The notes beneath the pieces are model-generated. The model worked only from the letters and a program-made list of their open reading frames with translations, ran no database searches and had not been told where the DNA came from. Of a DNA stretch of 64,000 nt, positions 17,231 to 24,956 are shown in pieces. Source of the DNA: Chitinophagaceae bacterium (lineage in GTDB: Bacteria > Bacteroidota > Bacteroidia > Chitinophagales > Chitinophagaceae); assembly GCA_016708765.1 (NCBI GenBank), contig JADJFD010000003.1:62001-126000 (forward strand), in the 5' to 3' direction. The position numbers were made by a program, and so were the translations under genes. How positions within the stretch are numbered: the first letter of the stretch is position 1; each line of letters begins with the position of its first letter.

Positions 17231-18136
17231 ATGAATTTTGATGAACAATTGAAACATCTGATCGACGAAGCGTTGAAAGAAGATATCGGTGACGGCGATC
17301 ATTCTACATTATCTGTTATTGGCGCTGAAGCGAAATGGAAGGCTGTTTTGAAAATAAAGCAAGATGGTATTCTGGCAGGAATGGAAGTGGCTGCAAAAAT
17401 TTTCAGCTATAAAGTAACCGACTCGGTTTTTACTGCTTTTAAAAAAGATGGGGATACGATGAAATTTGGTGAAAAAGCTTTTGAAGTAGAATCGTCTGTA
17501 CACACCATTTTGCAATGCGAAAGATTAGTGTTGAACTGTATGCAAAGAATGAGCGGTATTGCTACGCTGACAAAAGAATACACAGATAAACTTAAAGGTT
17601 CGAATACAAGACTATTAGATACAAGAAAAACGACACCTAATTTCCGTTTACTGGAAAAAGAAGCGGTGCGAATTGGTGGTGGTGTTAATCATCGCTTTGG
17701 ATTATATGATATGATAATGCTGAAGGACAACCATATTGATTATTGTGGTGGGATAGAGAAAGCAATTGATAAAGCTGCAGAATATGTAAAAACAAAAAAG
17801 CCGGGTTTAAAGATTGAAGTGGAGACAAGAAGTATTGAAGATGTAAAAAGAGTAATGGCTGTTGGAAAAGGAAAAGTGTTTCGTATTATGCTGGACAACT
17901 TTACACCAGAACTGATAAAAGAAGCAGTTGCAATAATTGGTGAAGATTTTGAAACAGAAGCAAGCGGTGGAATTAATTTAAATAATATAACTGCTTACGC
18001 AAATACCGGTGTTGATTTTGTAAGTGTGGGTGCATTAATTCACCAGGCGAAGAGTTTGGATTTAAGTTTGAAGGCGGCCTGCCTAAATCCCTCCGAAGGA
18101 GGGACTTTACAGCCTGAAATTCAGAGAGACTTATGA
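17231..18136 (+). CDS. nadC: Nicotinate-nucleotide pyrophosphorylase (quinolinate phosphoribosyltransferase)
   Basis: Converts quinolinate and PRPP to nicotinate mononucleotide, CO2 and PPi in de novo NAD synthesis. Motifs: LKEDIGDGDHSTLSVI, LNCMQRMSGIATLT, RLLDTRKTTPNFRLLEKEAV, GGGVNHRFGLYDMIMLKDNH, KIEVETRSIEDVKRVM, EASGGINLNNI, GVDFVSVGALIHQAKSLDLS. The family normally ends soon after LDLSLKA. Here about 20 extra residues (CLNPSEGG... to QRDL) are encoded by a dispersed hairpin repeat (18081-18109) and flanking DNA, so the tail looks acquired. Overlaps the SUI1 gene by 4 bp. Confidence 0.97.
   Translation: MNFDEQLKHLIDEALKEDIGDGDHSTLSVIGAEAKWKAVLKIKQDGILAGMEVAAKIFSYKVTDSVFTAFKKDGDTMKFGEKAFEVESSVHTILQCERLVLNCMQRMSGIATLTKEYTDKLKGSNTRLLDTRKTTPNFRLLEKEAVRIGGGVNHRFGLYDMIMLKDNHIDYCGGIEKAIDKAAEYVKTKKPGLKIEVETRSIEDVKRVMAVGKGKVFRIMLDNFTPELIKEAVAIIGEDFETEASGGINLNNITAYANTGVDFVSVGALIHQAKSLDLSLKAACLNPSEGGTLQPEIQRDL
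18081..18109 (+). repeat. GC-rich 3'-end hairpin repeat, copy 1 (inside nadC)
   Basis: GCCTAAATCCCTCCGAAGG continues into AGGGACTTTA. The stem is CCCTCC/GGAGGG with a GAA-type loop. It shares the core CCCGAAGGGGNACTT (with substitutions) with copies at 20464, 22437, 22656 and 28251. This copy lies in frame within the last codons of nadC. Confidence 0.8.
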
Positions 18137-18477
18137 GTAGTAAAAAGAATAAACCAGATACAAGAGGATTTGTGTACAGTACCGATCCTAATTTTTCTTT
18201 TGAATCGGAGCAGAATAATTCGGAGACTTTACCACCTGCACAGCAGAAATTAAAAATACGATTGGATACAAAGCGCCGTGCAGGAAAAGCAGTAACCTTA
18301 ATAGAAGGTTTTATCGGGATAGTAGAAGACCTAGAAGATTTGGGAAAAAAATTAAAATCATTTTGCGGAACCGGCGGCTCTGCAAAAGATGGAGAAATAA
18401 TTGTGCAGGGAGATCAACGAGAAAAAGTATTGCAGTGGTTGGTAAAGAATGGATATAAGCAAGTAAAGAAAATTTGA
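18133..18477 (+). CDS. SUI1/eIF1-family translation initiation factor (YciH-like)
   Basis: A 114-residue protein whose C-terminal two-thirds is the SUI1/eIF1 fold: LKIRLDTKRRAGKAVTLIEG, then FIGIVEDLEDLGKKLKSFCG, TGGSAKDGEIIVQGDQREKV and LQWLVKNGYKQVKKI. Bacterial homologues such as YciH are thought to influence start-site fidelity on the 30S subunit. The N-terminal 40 residues are a disordered tail. ATG overlaps the nadC stop (ATGA), so translation is coupled. Convergent with the next gene, whose stop is one base away. Confidence 0.92.
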   Translation: MSSKKNKPDTRGFVYSTDPNFSFESEQNNSETLPPAQQKLKIRLDTKRRAGKAVTLIEGFIGIVEDLEDLGKKLKSFCGTGGSAKDGEIIVQGDQREKVLQWLVKNGYKQVKKI

Positions 18478-18478
18478 T

Positions 18479-19810
18479 TTATTTCATTTCCTTTAATTCT
18501 TTCTCGAGACTTTTGGTGTCCAGACCATATTTCTTTTTAAGTAAAATTGCCTTTTCCTGCCAGCTTATTGCTTCTTGTTTTTGTCCTATCTTATTTAATA
18601 AAAGGGCATATGTATTTTGCGTTGTAAAACTCTCATGAAACTCTAATGCTTTTTTTGCCCAGTTTTTAGCTTTTAAGAGATATTCCTGATTAGAAGTAAA
18701 TTTCCAAAAATATCTAGCCGCTTCACTTAATTGATTGCTTAAACTTTGTGTTTCAGATTTATATGATATTTCTTTTCTCATGATTACGGAATCGCCTTTC
18801 TTTTCAATTTTTGCAGTTGTTTTTTTTGCAAGCTCATTCATTTTGATTGTATCATTTTTCCTGATTGAATCAATGGATATGTCCATATAAAATCTATCAA
18901 AATAAAATGCAGCGATCTTAAAATACTTAACAGTATCAATAACGGATATGTAATATTCAAGAAGATTTGAATAGTAAGCTTTTGACGCTTTTTCTGGTTC
19001 TTTTGGATAAATATTTCTTGAGTAGTCAGCTACTTTAATTGCATATACTTCATCCTTTTCATTAATAGCTTTTTTTAATGATTTGTATGCAATTGCAGTT
19101 TTAAAAGTTGAATGAAATGGATAATTTCCATTATAATTTTTTTTGTTTATTGTCTCATAAAACTTTCCAATTTTTTCGTAGGCTTTGCTTTCTAACAATG
19201 GCGTCATGTTAATTACAAAAATAAAAGTTTTGAGAGAGGAAATGGAATCGGAGGGTAAGAGTGTTATATATTCTTCCAGTAAATCATCTGTATTAAGTTT
19301 AAGTGCTTTCAACGTATTTAAATACAATTCAAGAAAGCCAATGCTGCGATTTCCTTCTTTATATTGATTCTGTAAAGCTATCAGACGAATTCCTTCGCCA
19401 GCTTTTGTAAGTGCAATATCAGCTTCCTTCTCATATACTTCAGACTTTGTAGTCGTTTTGTTATAAACATGTATCAATGAATTATCGGGAGTAATAAAAA
19501 AGGAACCAAAACTGTTAGCTTTTTTATTAAACAATTTATTTGCCGTTTCTCTATCAGCATGATTAGCGGAAATCTTTATACAGATAAAGCTTTGATATAA
19601 TTTTTCACCAAGAGATTTGTTGGTAAATGCTTTATCTGCTACTTCATTACACTGTAAGCAGCTAGACGATTCCAGTTGAAGGAAAACCAGTTTACCGGTT
19701 TCTTTTGATTTTTGCAAAGCCTCATTTAGCGAAAGGCTTTCAAAATTGACTTGCGAGAATAATGGGATATTAAAAAACAGAAGTAGAAGAAGACTCAATT
19801 CTTTTTTCAT
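18479..19810 (-). CDS. Secreted thioredoxin-like protein with C-terminal helical repeats
   Basis: The 443-residue product starts with a signal peptide (about residues 1-19, LLLLLFFNIPLFSQ). A thioredoxin-fold domain follows (LQKSKETGKLVFLQLESSSC) with the redox motif C-L-Q-C. The long remainder is alpha-helical and ends in TPR-like units (YFWKFTSNQEYLLKAKNWAK, ALEFHESFTTQNTYALLLNK, IGQKQEAISWQEKAILLKKK). It is probably a periplasmic thiol protein, but the substrate is unknown. Thioredoxin plus TPR fusions of this kind are frequent in Bacteroidota. Confidence 0.8.
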   Translation of the reverse strand: MKKELSLLLLLFFNIPLFSQVNFESLSLNEALQKSKETGKLVFLQLESSSCLQCNEVADKAFTNKSLGEKLYQSFICIKISANHADRETANKLFNKKANSFGSFFITPDNSLIHVYNKTTTKSEVYEKEADIALTKAGEGIRLIALQNQYKEGNRSIGFLELYLNTLKALKLNTDDLLEEYITLLPSDSISSLKTFIFVINMTPLLESKAYEKIGKFYETINKKNYNGNYPFHSTFKTAIAYKSLKKAINEKDEVYAIKVADYSRNIYPKEPEKASKAYYSNLLEYYISVIDTVKYFKIAAFYFDRFYMDISIDSIRKNDTIKMNELAKKTTAKIEKKGDSVIMRKEISYKSETQSLSNQLSEAARYFWKFTSNQEYLLKAKNWAKKALEFHESFTTQNTYALLLNKIGQKQEAISWQEKAILLKKKYGLDTKSLEKELKEMK

Positions 19811-19838
19811 AAAAAGGCTTAGGAAGTAAAATTAAAGA

Positions 19839-20285
19839 TTATCCCTCAAATCCAATCTTTCGATGATGTCCATCACAGTACGGTTTGTTTTCAGAAGCAC
19901 CGCAACGACATAATGCCACTGTTCCTGTCTTTGTTTCTTCCCGTCCGTCACTATGTACAATCAGGCATTTTGTTTTTATAAGATAAGGCCCATTCGGTGA
20001 TACTTGTATTTTTAAAATATTGGTAGATTCGGCAACAACTTTATCAGATGTTTTATCTGTTGTAGTTTCTTCATTCAAATAATAACTCAAAGCGCCGCTC
20101 GGGCATTTTCTTACCTGCTCAATTATTTTTTCAGTGGTTGCACCATCCATTTTTATCCATGGCTTTTCTCGGGGGTTAAATACTTCCAGCAATCCTTTCC
20201 AACAGAGTGTTGAGTGAATACAGGAGTTTGGTTTCCAAACTACCGTTACTTCTTCATTGGTGTATTTGTGAGTGTCTTTTGGCAT
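19839..20285 (-). CDS. Iron-sulfur protein: 4Fe-4S mono-cluster domain plus CDGSH domain
   Basis: Starts at MPKDTHKYTNEEVTVVWKPN. The first domain resembles YjdI/Fer4_19 (CIHSTLCWKGLLEVFNPREK, then VRKCPSGALSYY), supplying Cys ligands for a cluster. The second is a CDGSH domain, CRCGASENKPYCDGHH, with the three Cys and one His that bind a 2Fe-2S cluster (His in place of Ser in the name-giving motif). Likely 148 residues, cytoplasmic, role in redox or iron handling unknown. An in-frame extension up to 20441 would run through dispersed repeat DNA and has no family support, so ATG 20285 is chosen. Confidence 0.9.
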   Translation of the reverse strand: MPKDTHKYTNEEVTVVWKPNSCIHSTLCWKGLLEVFNPREKPWIKMDGATTEKIIEQVRKCPSGALSYYLNEETTTDKTSDKVVAESTNILKIQVSPNGPYLIKTKCLIVHSDGREETKTGTVALCRCGASENKPYCDGHHRKIGFEG

Positions 20286-20340
20286 CTCTTTTTTGCTTTG
20301 TGACAAGTTACGATTAATAACGACTTTTCGAAAATGCTCA

Positions 20341-20403
20341 GTAGAATTACAGAACGATGAAGTGAGTGACACAACAGAAGGTGATAGTAGTACTAAAGCT
20401 GGG
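20341..20403 (+). repeat. Dispersed ~55-bp repeat, copy A
   Basis: Reads TACAGAACGATGAAGTGAGT, then GACACAACAGAAGGTGATAG and TAGTACTAAAGCTGGGC. It aligns with copies at 22520 (inverted), 32243 and 36400 across the pattern GAACGATGAAG..GTGNGAC.CAACNGAA.TTGA..AGNANTACTNNNGCTGGG. No ORF or hairpin of note. Confidence 0.75.
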
Positions 20404-20463
20404 CAAATAAATACAAGATGCCTCGTTCCTCGGCATGACAAATGCAGTCTTGAGTTATTATTC

Positions 20464-20491
20464 TAAGTTCCCCTTCGGGAGACAGAGGGCT
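20464..20491 (-). repeat. GC-rich 3'-end hairpin repeat, copy 2 (after icd)
   Basis: On the minus strand, AGCCCTCTGTCTCCCGAAGG continues into GGAACTT. It directly abuts the icd stop codon and has the same orientation relative to icd as copy 1 has to nadC. Confidence 0.8.
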
Positions 20492-21948
20492 TTATTGCCC
20501 CTGCGCCAAACTATACGATTTCTTATTGCCCCACATATTCAACAACTCAAAAGAACATATTTTAAAATTGCCACTCATGCTTACATAAAGGCCGATAACA
20601 TCCTGTTGATTAAGCGGTACATCATCAATGCTTTCAAATCGTACATTATATTGATTGACCAAATTGGTATAAACAGAACCAGTAGGCCAAACCTGTGTGC
20701 CACGGTTGCTGATATTAATAAGATTGAATTTTACACCTGCATGTCGCTGGCATTTTGCGGCAATTGCAATCGGCTGCTCCTCACTTTCAATAAACAGATC
20801 AACGCCAACAATTGTTTCCACCTCATCTTCCTTTGATATCATCATAGAGTTTGACTCTAACTTCAACGGAGTTGGAGTACCCGGTTTATTTGCAAGGATT
20901 TTTCTGGCGCCAATTTCTGGTGTTTTACCAAAGTTGCTGATGATTGCATCTGCAAATTCAGTGGTGTTTACTGCCGGAATATTTTTATCACCAAAATCAC
21001 CAGTGTGTATGCCTTTTTCCAACGTATATAACAATGCATTCTCAATGATGGCTGCATTTTCAGTAAGACCTAAATGGCGAAGCATAGCCAACCCACTTAA
21101 TAATAATGCTGTTGGGTTTGCAATATTTTTTCCGGCAATATCTGGTGCTGTGCCATGTACGGCTTCAAAAATTGCAATATGATCACCAATATTTGCAGAA
21201 GGAGCAAACCCTAAGCCGCCTACTAATCCTGCACAAAGATCTGATACGATATCACCTTGTAAATTTGTCAACACCACCACATCAAACAGATCAGGCCTTG
21301 TAACTAATTTCATACAAAGGTCATCCACAATAATATCATCCGCTTTTAGCTCAGGATATTCTTTTGCAACTTCATAAAAACAATCAAGAAACAACCCGTC
21401 AGTGATTTTCATAATGTTTGACTTATGACCGCAAGTTATGCGACGGGCATTTTTTGCTTCGCCATTTCAAATGCATAACGAATTACCTGCATACTTCCGG
21501 GACGGGTAATAAACCTGCGGCTTAATGCCACATCATGTGTAAGCATATGCTCGATGCCTCCATACGTATCTTCAATATTTTCTCGTACGATAGTAATGTC
21601 AATCGGTATTCCGGCTTTGCTAAATACAGTGTCAACACCATGCAATGTTCTGAAATCTCTTTTATTGCCGTAAGTATTCCATGTTTTTCTGGCCGTTACA
21701 TTAATACTTTTTACTCCTTTACCTTTTGGTGTTTCCATCGGCCCTTTAAAAAGTATTCCCAATGATTCTATTGATTGCTTGGCCTCTGGCGTCATACCGT
21801 TATTAAACCCTTTATCAAACACCCATTTACCCATGTCTACAGGCTCATATTCCAACGGAACTTTGTTCGCTTTAAAAATCGTCAACACGGCATCCATTAT
21901 TTCAGGTCCTATTCCATCGCCATTTGCTACTGCTATCTTCATATTCAA
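20492..21948 (-). CDS. icd: Isocitrate dehydrogenase (NADP-type, long bacterial form); single-base frameshift near 21458
   Basis: Oxidatively decarboxylates isocitrate to 2-oxoglutarate in the TCA cycle. The N-terminal part has KIAVANGDGIGPEIMDAVLT, the substrate segment NVTARKTWNTYGNKRDFRTL and IVRENIEDTYGGIEHM. The second part has the catalytic and metal region (ADDIIVDDLCMKLV, VVVLTNLQGDIVSDLCAGLV) and the coenzyme loop IFEAVHGTAPDIAGKNIANP. A C-terminal domain of about 140 residues follows, as in the Thermus-type enzymes of about 485 residues. The frame breaks at 21458-21459, where one more T (A on the coding strand) restores EMAKAKNARRITCGHKSNIM. Both halves are intact and well conserved, so an assembly error is likely. 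Confidence 0.93.
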
Positions 21949-21967
21949 TTAATTTATTATAGAGCCG

Positions 21968-21975
21968 CAAAATTA
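21968..21975 (-). promoter_or_regulatory. Putative -7 box of icd
   Basis: On the minus strand TAATTTTG matches TAnnTTTG, ending about 20 bases before the icd ATG at 21948. The -33 element is unclear. Confidence 0.5.
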
Positions 21976-22048
21976 AGACTCAAAAGGGGATTTATAAGTT
22001 AAATAACCTGCAAGTTTGATTTGATGGTAATTTGTTTATTTTTACTAC

Positions 22049-22435
22049 ATGACCAGCATGATATCCGAAGGAGTGAAAGTAAGTGTAGAAACTTTCTACC
22101 AAGCCGATTACAGCAACCCGCTGCAATCGGAGTTCATGTTTGCCTATCGCATCTCTTTAGAAAATCACAACGCATTTCCTGTAAAACTGCACCGTCGCCA
22201 TTGGTATATTTTTGACAGCAATGGTAGTAACCGGGAAGTAGAAGGCGAAGGAGTCATAGGCATTCAACCTACGTTACAATCCGGCGAAAGTTATCAATAT
22301 GTAAGCGGTTGCAACCTCCGCACCGAAATGGGAAAAATGCACGGCACTTACCAGATGGAAAACTTGCACAGCAAACAAATGTTTGACGTAAGTATTCCGT
22401 CTTTTGAGATGATTGTTCCGATGAAGAATAATTAA
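22049..22435 (+). CDS. apaG: ApaG domain protein
   Basis: A 128-residue fibronectin-type-III-like protein of the ApaG family, linked to magnesium/cobalt resistance and Ap4A-related phenotypes in enterobacteria, with no firmly established biochemical activity. Motifs: ISEGVKVSVETFYQADYSNP, MFAYRISLENHNAFPVKLHR, RHWYIFDSNGSNREVEGEGV, IGIQPTLQSGESYQYVSGCN, MHGTYQMENLHSKQMFDVSI. Full length for the family. The stop is immediately followed by a hairpin repeat. Confidence 0.95.
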   Translation: MTSMISEGVKVSVETFYQADYSNPLQSEFMFAYRISLENHNAFPVKLHRRHWYIFDSNGSNREVEGEGVIGIQPTLQSGESYQYVSGCNLRTEMGKMHGTYQMENLHSKQMFDVSIPSFEMIVPMKNN

Positions 22436-22436
22436 A

Positions 22437-22462
22437 GCCCCTGTCCCCGAAGGGGAACCTAG
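22437..22462 (+). repeat. GC-rich 3'-end hairpin repeat, copy 3 (after apaG)
   Basis: GCCCCTGTCCCCGAAGGGGA continues into ACCTAG two bases after the apaG stop. Copy 4 at 22656 is its inverted near-duplicate and follows the desaturase on the other strand. Confidence 0.85.
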
Positions 22463-22519
22463 GATTTATATTCATTACTTTATTTATATTCTCTAAAGCA
22501 GTTAGTTTTTATTTTGTTC

Positions 22520-22573
22520 CCAGCTGAAGTACTACTATCAACTTCGTTGCGTCGCACTCTTGTACTGAATGAA
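22520..22573 (-). repeat. Dispersed ~55-bp repeat, copy B (inverted)
   Basis: On the minus strand, CAGTACAAGAGTGCGACGCA continues into ACGAAGTTGATAGTAGTACT and TCAGCTGGGA. The 15-mer GAGTGCGACGCAACG is identical in copies B, C and D. The remainder of the 22436-22678 gap holds only this and the two hairpin repeats. Confidence 0.8.
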
Positions 22574-22655
22574 TTTTATTCAGCAATTTACGGCATCAGA
22601 AAATTATCAGAATTCCTTTCTTGACTTTTAGAATAAGATAAAGCATCTTAGATCA

Positions 22656-22680
22656 AAGTACCCCTTCGGGGACAGGGGCT
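22656..22680 (-). repeat. GC-rich 3'-end hairpin repeat, copy 4 (after desaturase)
   Basis: On the minus strand, GCCCCTGTCCCCGAAGGGGT continues into ACTT. The TAG stop of the desaturase gene runs directly into it, so the repeat lies at the exact gene end. Confidence 0.85.
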
Positions 22681-23725
22681 AGACTATCTTCCTCGTCCTC
22701 TCCTTCATCAATGCAATAGCTTCTTCCTTTGAATTAAAGATTGTTCCATTGATATTCACTAAGTTATCAGCTAACTTATCGTAGCGTTTAGTCAATAACC
22801 AAGTAAATATGTGGAGATAGTGAATGCCATCAAAGACAATGGCTTTATTAGCAGCAAATTCATCTTTTCTTTTTAAGAACTCTCCAGGCATTTCGGTGTA
22901 GTGCATTCCCGGGCGAAGATGATGGATGATATGATAACCATCATTCCAGCATTTTTTGTTGTAAACAGTATTGATGCAATTAATCGAACTTGTATAAAGG
23001 TTATCAGGATCTTTTGCATCAACAAAAGAATGCTGAGCCCAGTTGCCAAGCATCATAACTAGCCTTGCAAACAATAATGGAACGATGAAGACAACCAATG
23101 TTGCTTTTAGATTTACAAAACACATGGCAATGCAAAATGCCAGATATACATATTCTCCGGCAGTAAGTCGTCGTCCAAGTTTATTTCTTTTCTTACTAAA
23201 AAGATACCGGATAGTATTAATAACGCCTACAAAAATGAACTTGAAAAAATAAGCAAGAAACCCTCTTAAACTATCTCTTTGATAAGCCATTGTACTGCTG
23301 GTATCATCAGGTAAATTATTCTCAATATGGTGCATACCCATATGATGGCTGAAATATCCTTCCGGAGCATGACCAAATAATGGACAAATAATCCAGGATG
23401 TGTATGTAAAGAATGGTTTTTGCCAGGGTGCTTTCAATGTTTTGCGATGGCAGAAGCAATGAAACATCAAACCAAAACTTCCTTTTAAATAAAATTGCGA
23501 TAAATAAAAATAGGGAACCGCTAATGCCCACCACCACCAACCGGTAAGCAGGGGAGTGTACAACAAAATAGCAACGGGTAAAACAATCAGATGAATAGTA
23601 GTTAATAAATAAATAAAAGGAAGATCCCTTTTATCATTCATAATTCGCAACCATAATTTATCGTAAAATGAAAATTTATCTTTTTCTGTATAAATCGGGT
23701 CAGTAAGTGTGTCGAGTGCCTTCAT
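22679..23725 (-). CDS. Membrane fatty acid desaturase
   Basis: A 348-residue integral membrane di-iron enzyme of the fatty acid desaturase superfamily. Three His boxes are visible: HCFCHR, HMGMHHIEN and HIIHHLRPGMH. Four or so membrane segments are present (LTTIHLIVLPVAILLYTPLL, WWWALAVPYFYLSQFYL, YVYLAFCIAMCFVNL, ATLVVFIVPLLFARLVMML). Position and substrate specificity cannot be told; a lipid hydroxylase or similar relative is possible. Confidence 0.88.
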   Translation of the reverse strand: MKALDTLTDPIYTEKDKFSFYDKLWLRIMNDKRDLPFIYLLTTIHLIVLPVAILLYTPLLTGWWWWALAVPYFYLSQFYLKGSFGLMFHCFCHRKTLKAPWQKPFFTYTSWIICPLFGHAPEGYFSHHMGMHHIENNLPDDTSSTMAYQRDSLRGFLAYFFKFIFVGVINTIRYLFSKKRNKLGRRLTAGEYVYLAFCIAMCFVNLKATLVVFIVPLLFARLVMMLGNWAQHSFVDAKDPDNLYTSSINCINTVYNKKCWNDGYHIIHHLRPGMHYTEMPGEFLKRKDEFAANKAIVFDGIHYLHIFTWLLTKRYDKLADNLVNINGTIFNSKEEAIALMKERTRKIV

Positions 23726-23825
23726 GATTCCTGTAAATGTAGGAAAATTATACTGTCGCCGGAGATGATGTTTATCAGATAATTGTAAAACTTAGTTGCA
23801 ATCAATAACAGTTGTAAATAAACTC

Positions 23826-24857
23826 TTATTTCGGTTTGTATTTTGCCTGTGTAATAATTGTAACTGCATCCGTTTGCATTATTTCTTCTGGCTTCATGTC
23901 TGGGTTTTTTTCAGCAAATTTTTTGATGAACTTCCACCCAATCCACTGCCCGATATTGCCGGGAGAATAATCAGGCGGAAAACCTTGAGTAAAAGGGCTT
24001 TCGCCAATATAAACCTGCAATACAGAAGGATTCAGCGATTGCAGATCTTCGTTTTTTACAATAGAAGTCCATATCATTCCTTCATTTTCTTTGCACCAAT
24101 CTAACTGTTGCTGAGTATATCCGGTTTTAATAGAGTCCGGAGTTGTTGGGAGAAATTTATCTAATAAATACCACTGTTTTCCCTTCTCCACCATTTGCTC
24201 AATCAGAGGTTTGCCGCTACTTTTATCAGGGAACATATCCGATACAACCAATTGCATCGCATCGGCAATAATGTATTCTTTGCTAAAACGACGACTTCGG
24301 TAACTGGGAGCAACACTTTCTATAAAAAACGGATCGTTGTAAACAGAAAAATCTTTTCCCAAATAAAATTGTAGACTGATGCCTAAGAGTCCGGGACGTA
24401 GGAAGTCCGGTGTTGGGCCACTATCAGATTGTGCTAACGCATCAACTGGTCCAGCAATGGTTGCAATTTTCGGAACCTGATATTTCGGGAAATAATATTT
24501 TACATATTGAAATGCCTTTTTAAAATCTTTCTCTAAGCCATCGGTGGTTTTAAAAACAGTATTAACAGTGTCATATAAACCATTGCTCAAGCTTAGGAAG
24601 TTTTTAACTCCATAAATCATATTTGCACTATCCACTCCTAAAACAAATTGCAGAAAAATGGGAGTTGCAACAGGGTATTTTGCATTTAGTTGATTCAGGC
24701 CCGGTAATATATTATTGGTGTCAATGGCAAAGAAATCCCTGTCAAATCGTTCCAATTTTATATCAACATTAATATTGGAAACATTCGGAGCATTGTTGTT
24801 GTTTTTACAGGAAAATAAAATAAAAGAAGCCAGTAGAATGAAGGTGGTTTTTTTCAT
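23826..24857 (-). CDS. gldB: GldB, gliding motility lipoprotein
   Basis: A 343-residue lipoprotein (ILLASFILFSCKNNN, lipidated Cys at about residue 17) with the GldB signature start of the mature part: VDIKLERFDRDFFAIDTNNI. The family is needed for gliding in Flavobacterium johnsoniae, and members also occur in non-gliding T9SS bacteria. Later segments include AFQYVKYYFPKYQVPKIATI, GISLQFYLGKDFSVYNDPFF and GFPPDYSPGNIGQWIGWKFI. Gene pairing with nadE, here divergent, recurs in Bacteroidota. Confidence 0.88.
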   Translation of the reverse strand: MKKTTFILLASFILFSCKNNNNAPNVSNINVDIKLERFDRDFFAIDTNNILPGLNQLNAKYPVATPIFLQFVLGVDSANMIYGVKNFLSLSNGLYDTVNTVFKTTDGLEKDFKKAFQYVKYYFPKYQVPKIATIAGPVDALAQSDSGPTPDFLRPGLLGISLQFYLGKDFSVYNDPFFIESVAPSYRSRRFSKEYIIADAMQLVVSDMFPDKSSGKPLIEQMVEKGKQWYLLDKFLPTTPDSIKTGYTQQQLDWCKENEGMIWTSIVKNEDLQSLNPSVLQVYIGESPFTQGFPPDYSPGNIGQWIGWKFIKKFAEKNPDMKPEEIMQTDAVTIITQAKYKPK

Positions 24858-24897
24858 GGTTATTGTTAACGTATTCGGGAAATAAATGTTGCGAAGG

Positions 24898-24905
24898 CAA
24901 AAATA
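24898..24905 (-). promoter_or_regulatory. Putative -7 box of gldB
   Basis: On the minus strand TATTTTTG matches TAnnTTTG, about 40 bases before the gldB ATG. It is divergent from the nadE promoter in the 99-bp intergenic region. Confidence 0.5.
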
Positions 24906-24944
24906 ATGGATTAAAAATTAGCGTTAAATCGTACTTCATTGCTG

Positions 24945-24952
24945 TAATTTTG
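24945..24952 (+). promoter_or_regulatory. Putative -7 box of nadE, four bases before the start codon
   Basis: TAATTTTG matches TAnnTTTG and ends four bases before the nadE ATG (24957), implying a leaderless or nearly leaderless mRNA. No clear -33 element. Confidence 0.5.
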
Positions 24953-24956
24953 CCTC

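Noticed and set aside
20286..20441. N-terminal extension of the CDGSH protein
   Set aside because: It is encoded by a copy of the dispersed ~55-bp repeat; the family starts at MPKDTHKY.
23043..23252. Antisense ORF inside the desaturase gene
   Set aside because: Overlaps strongly conserved His-box coding sequence on the other strand; no homology or start context.
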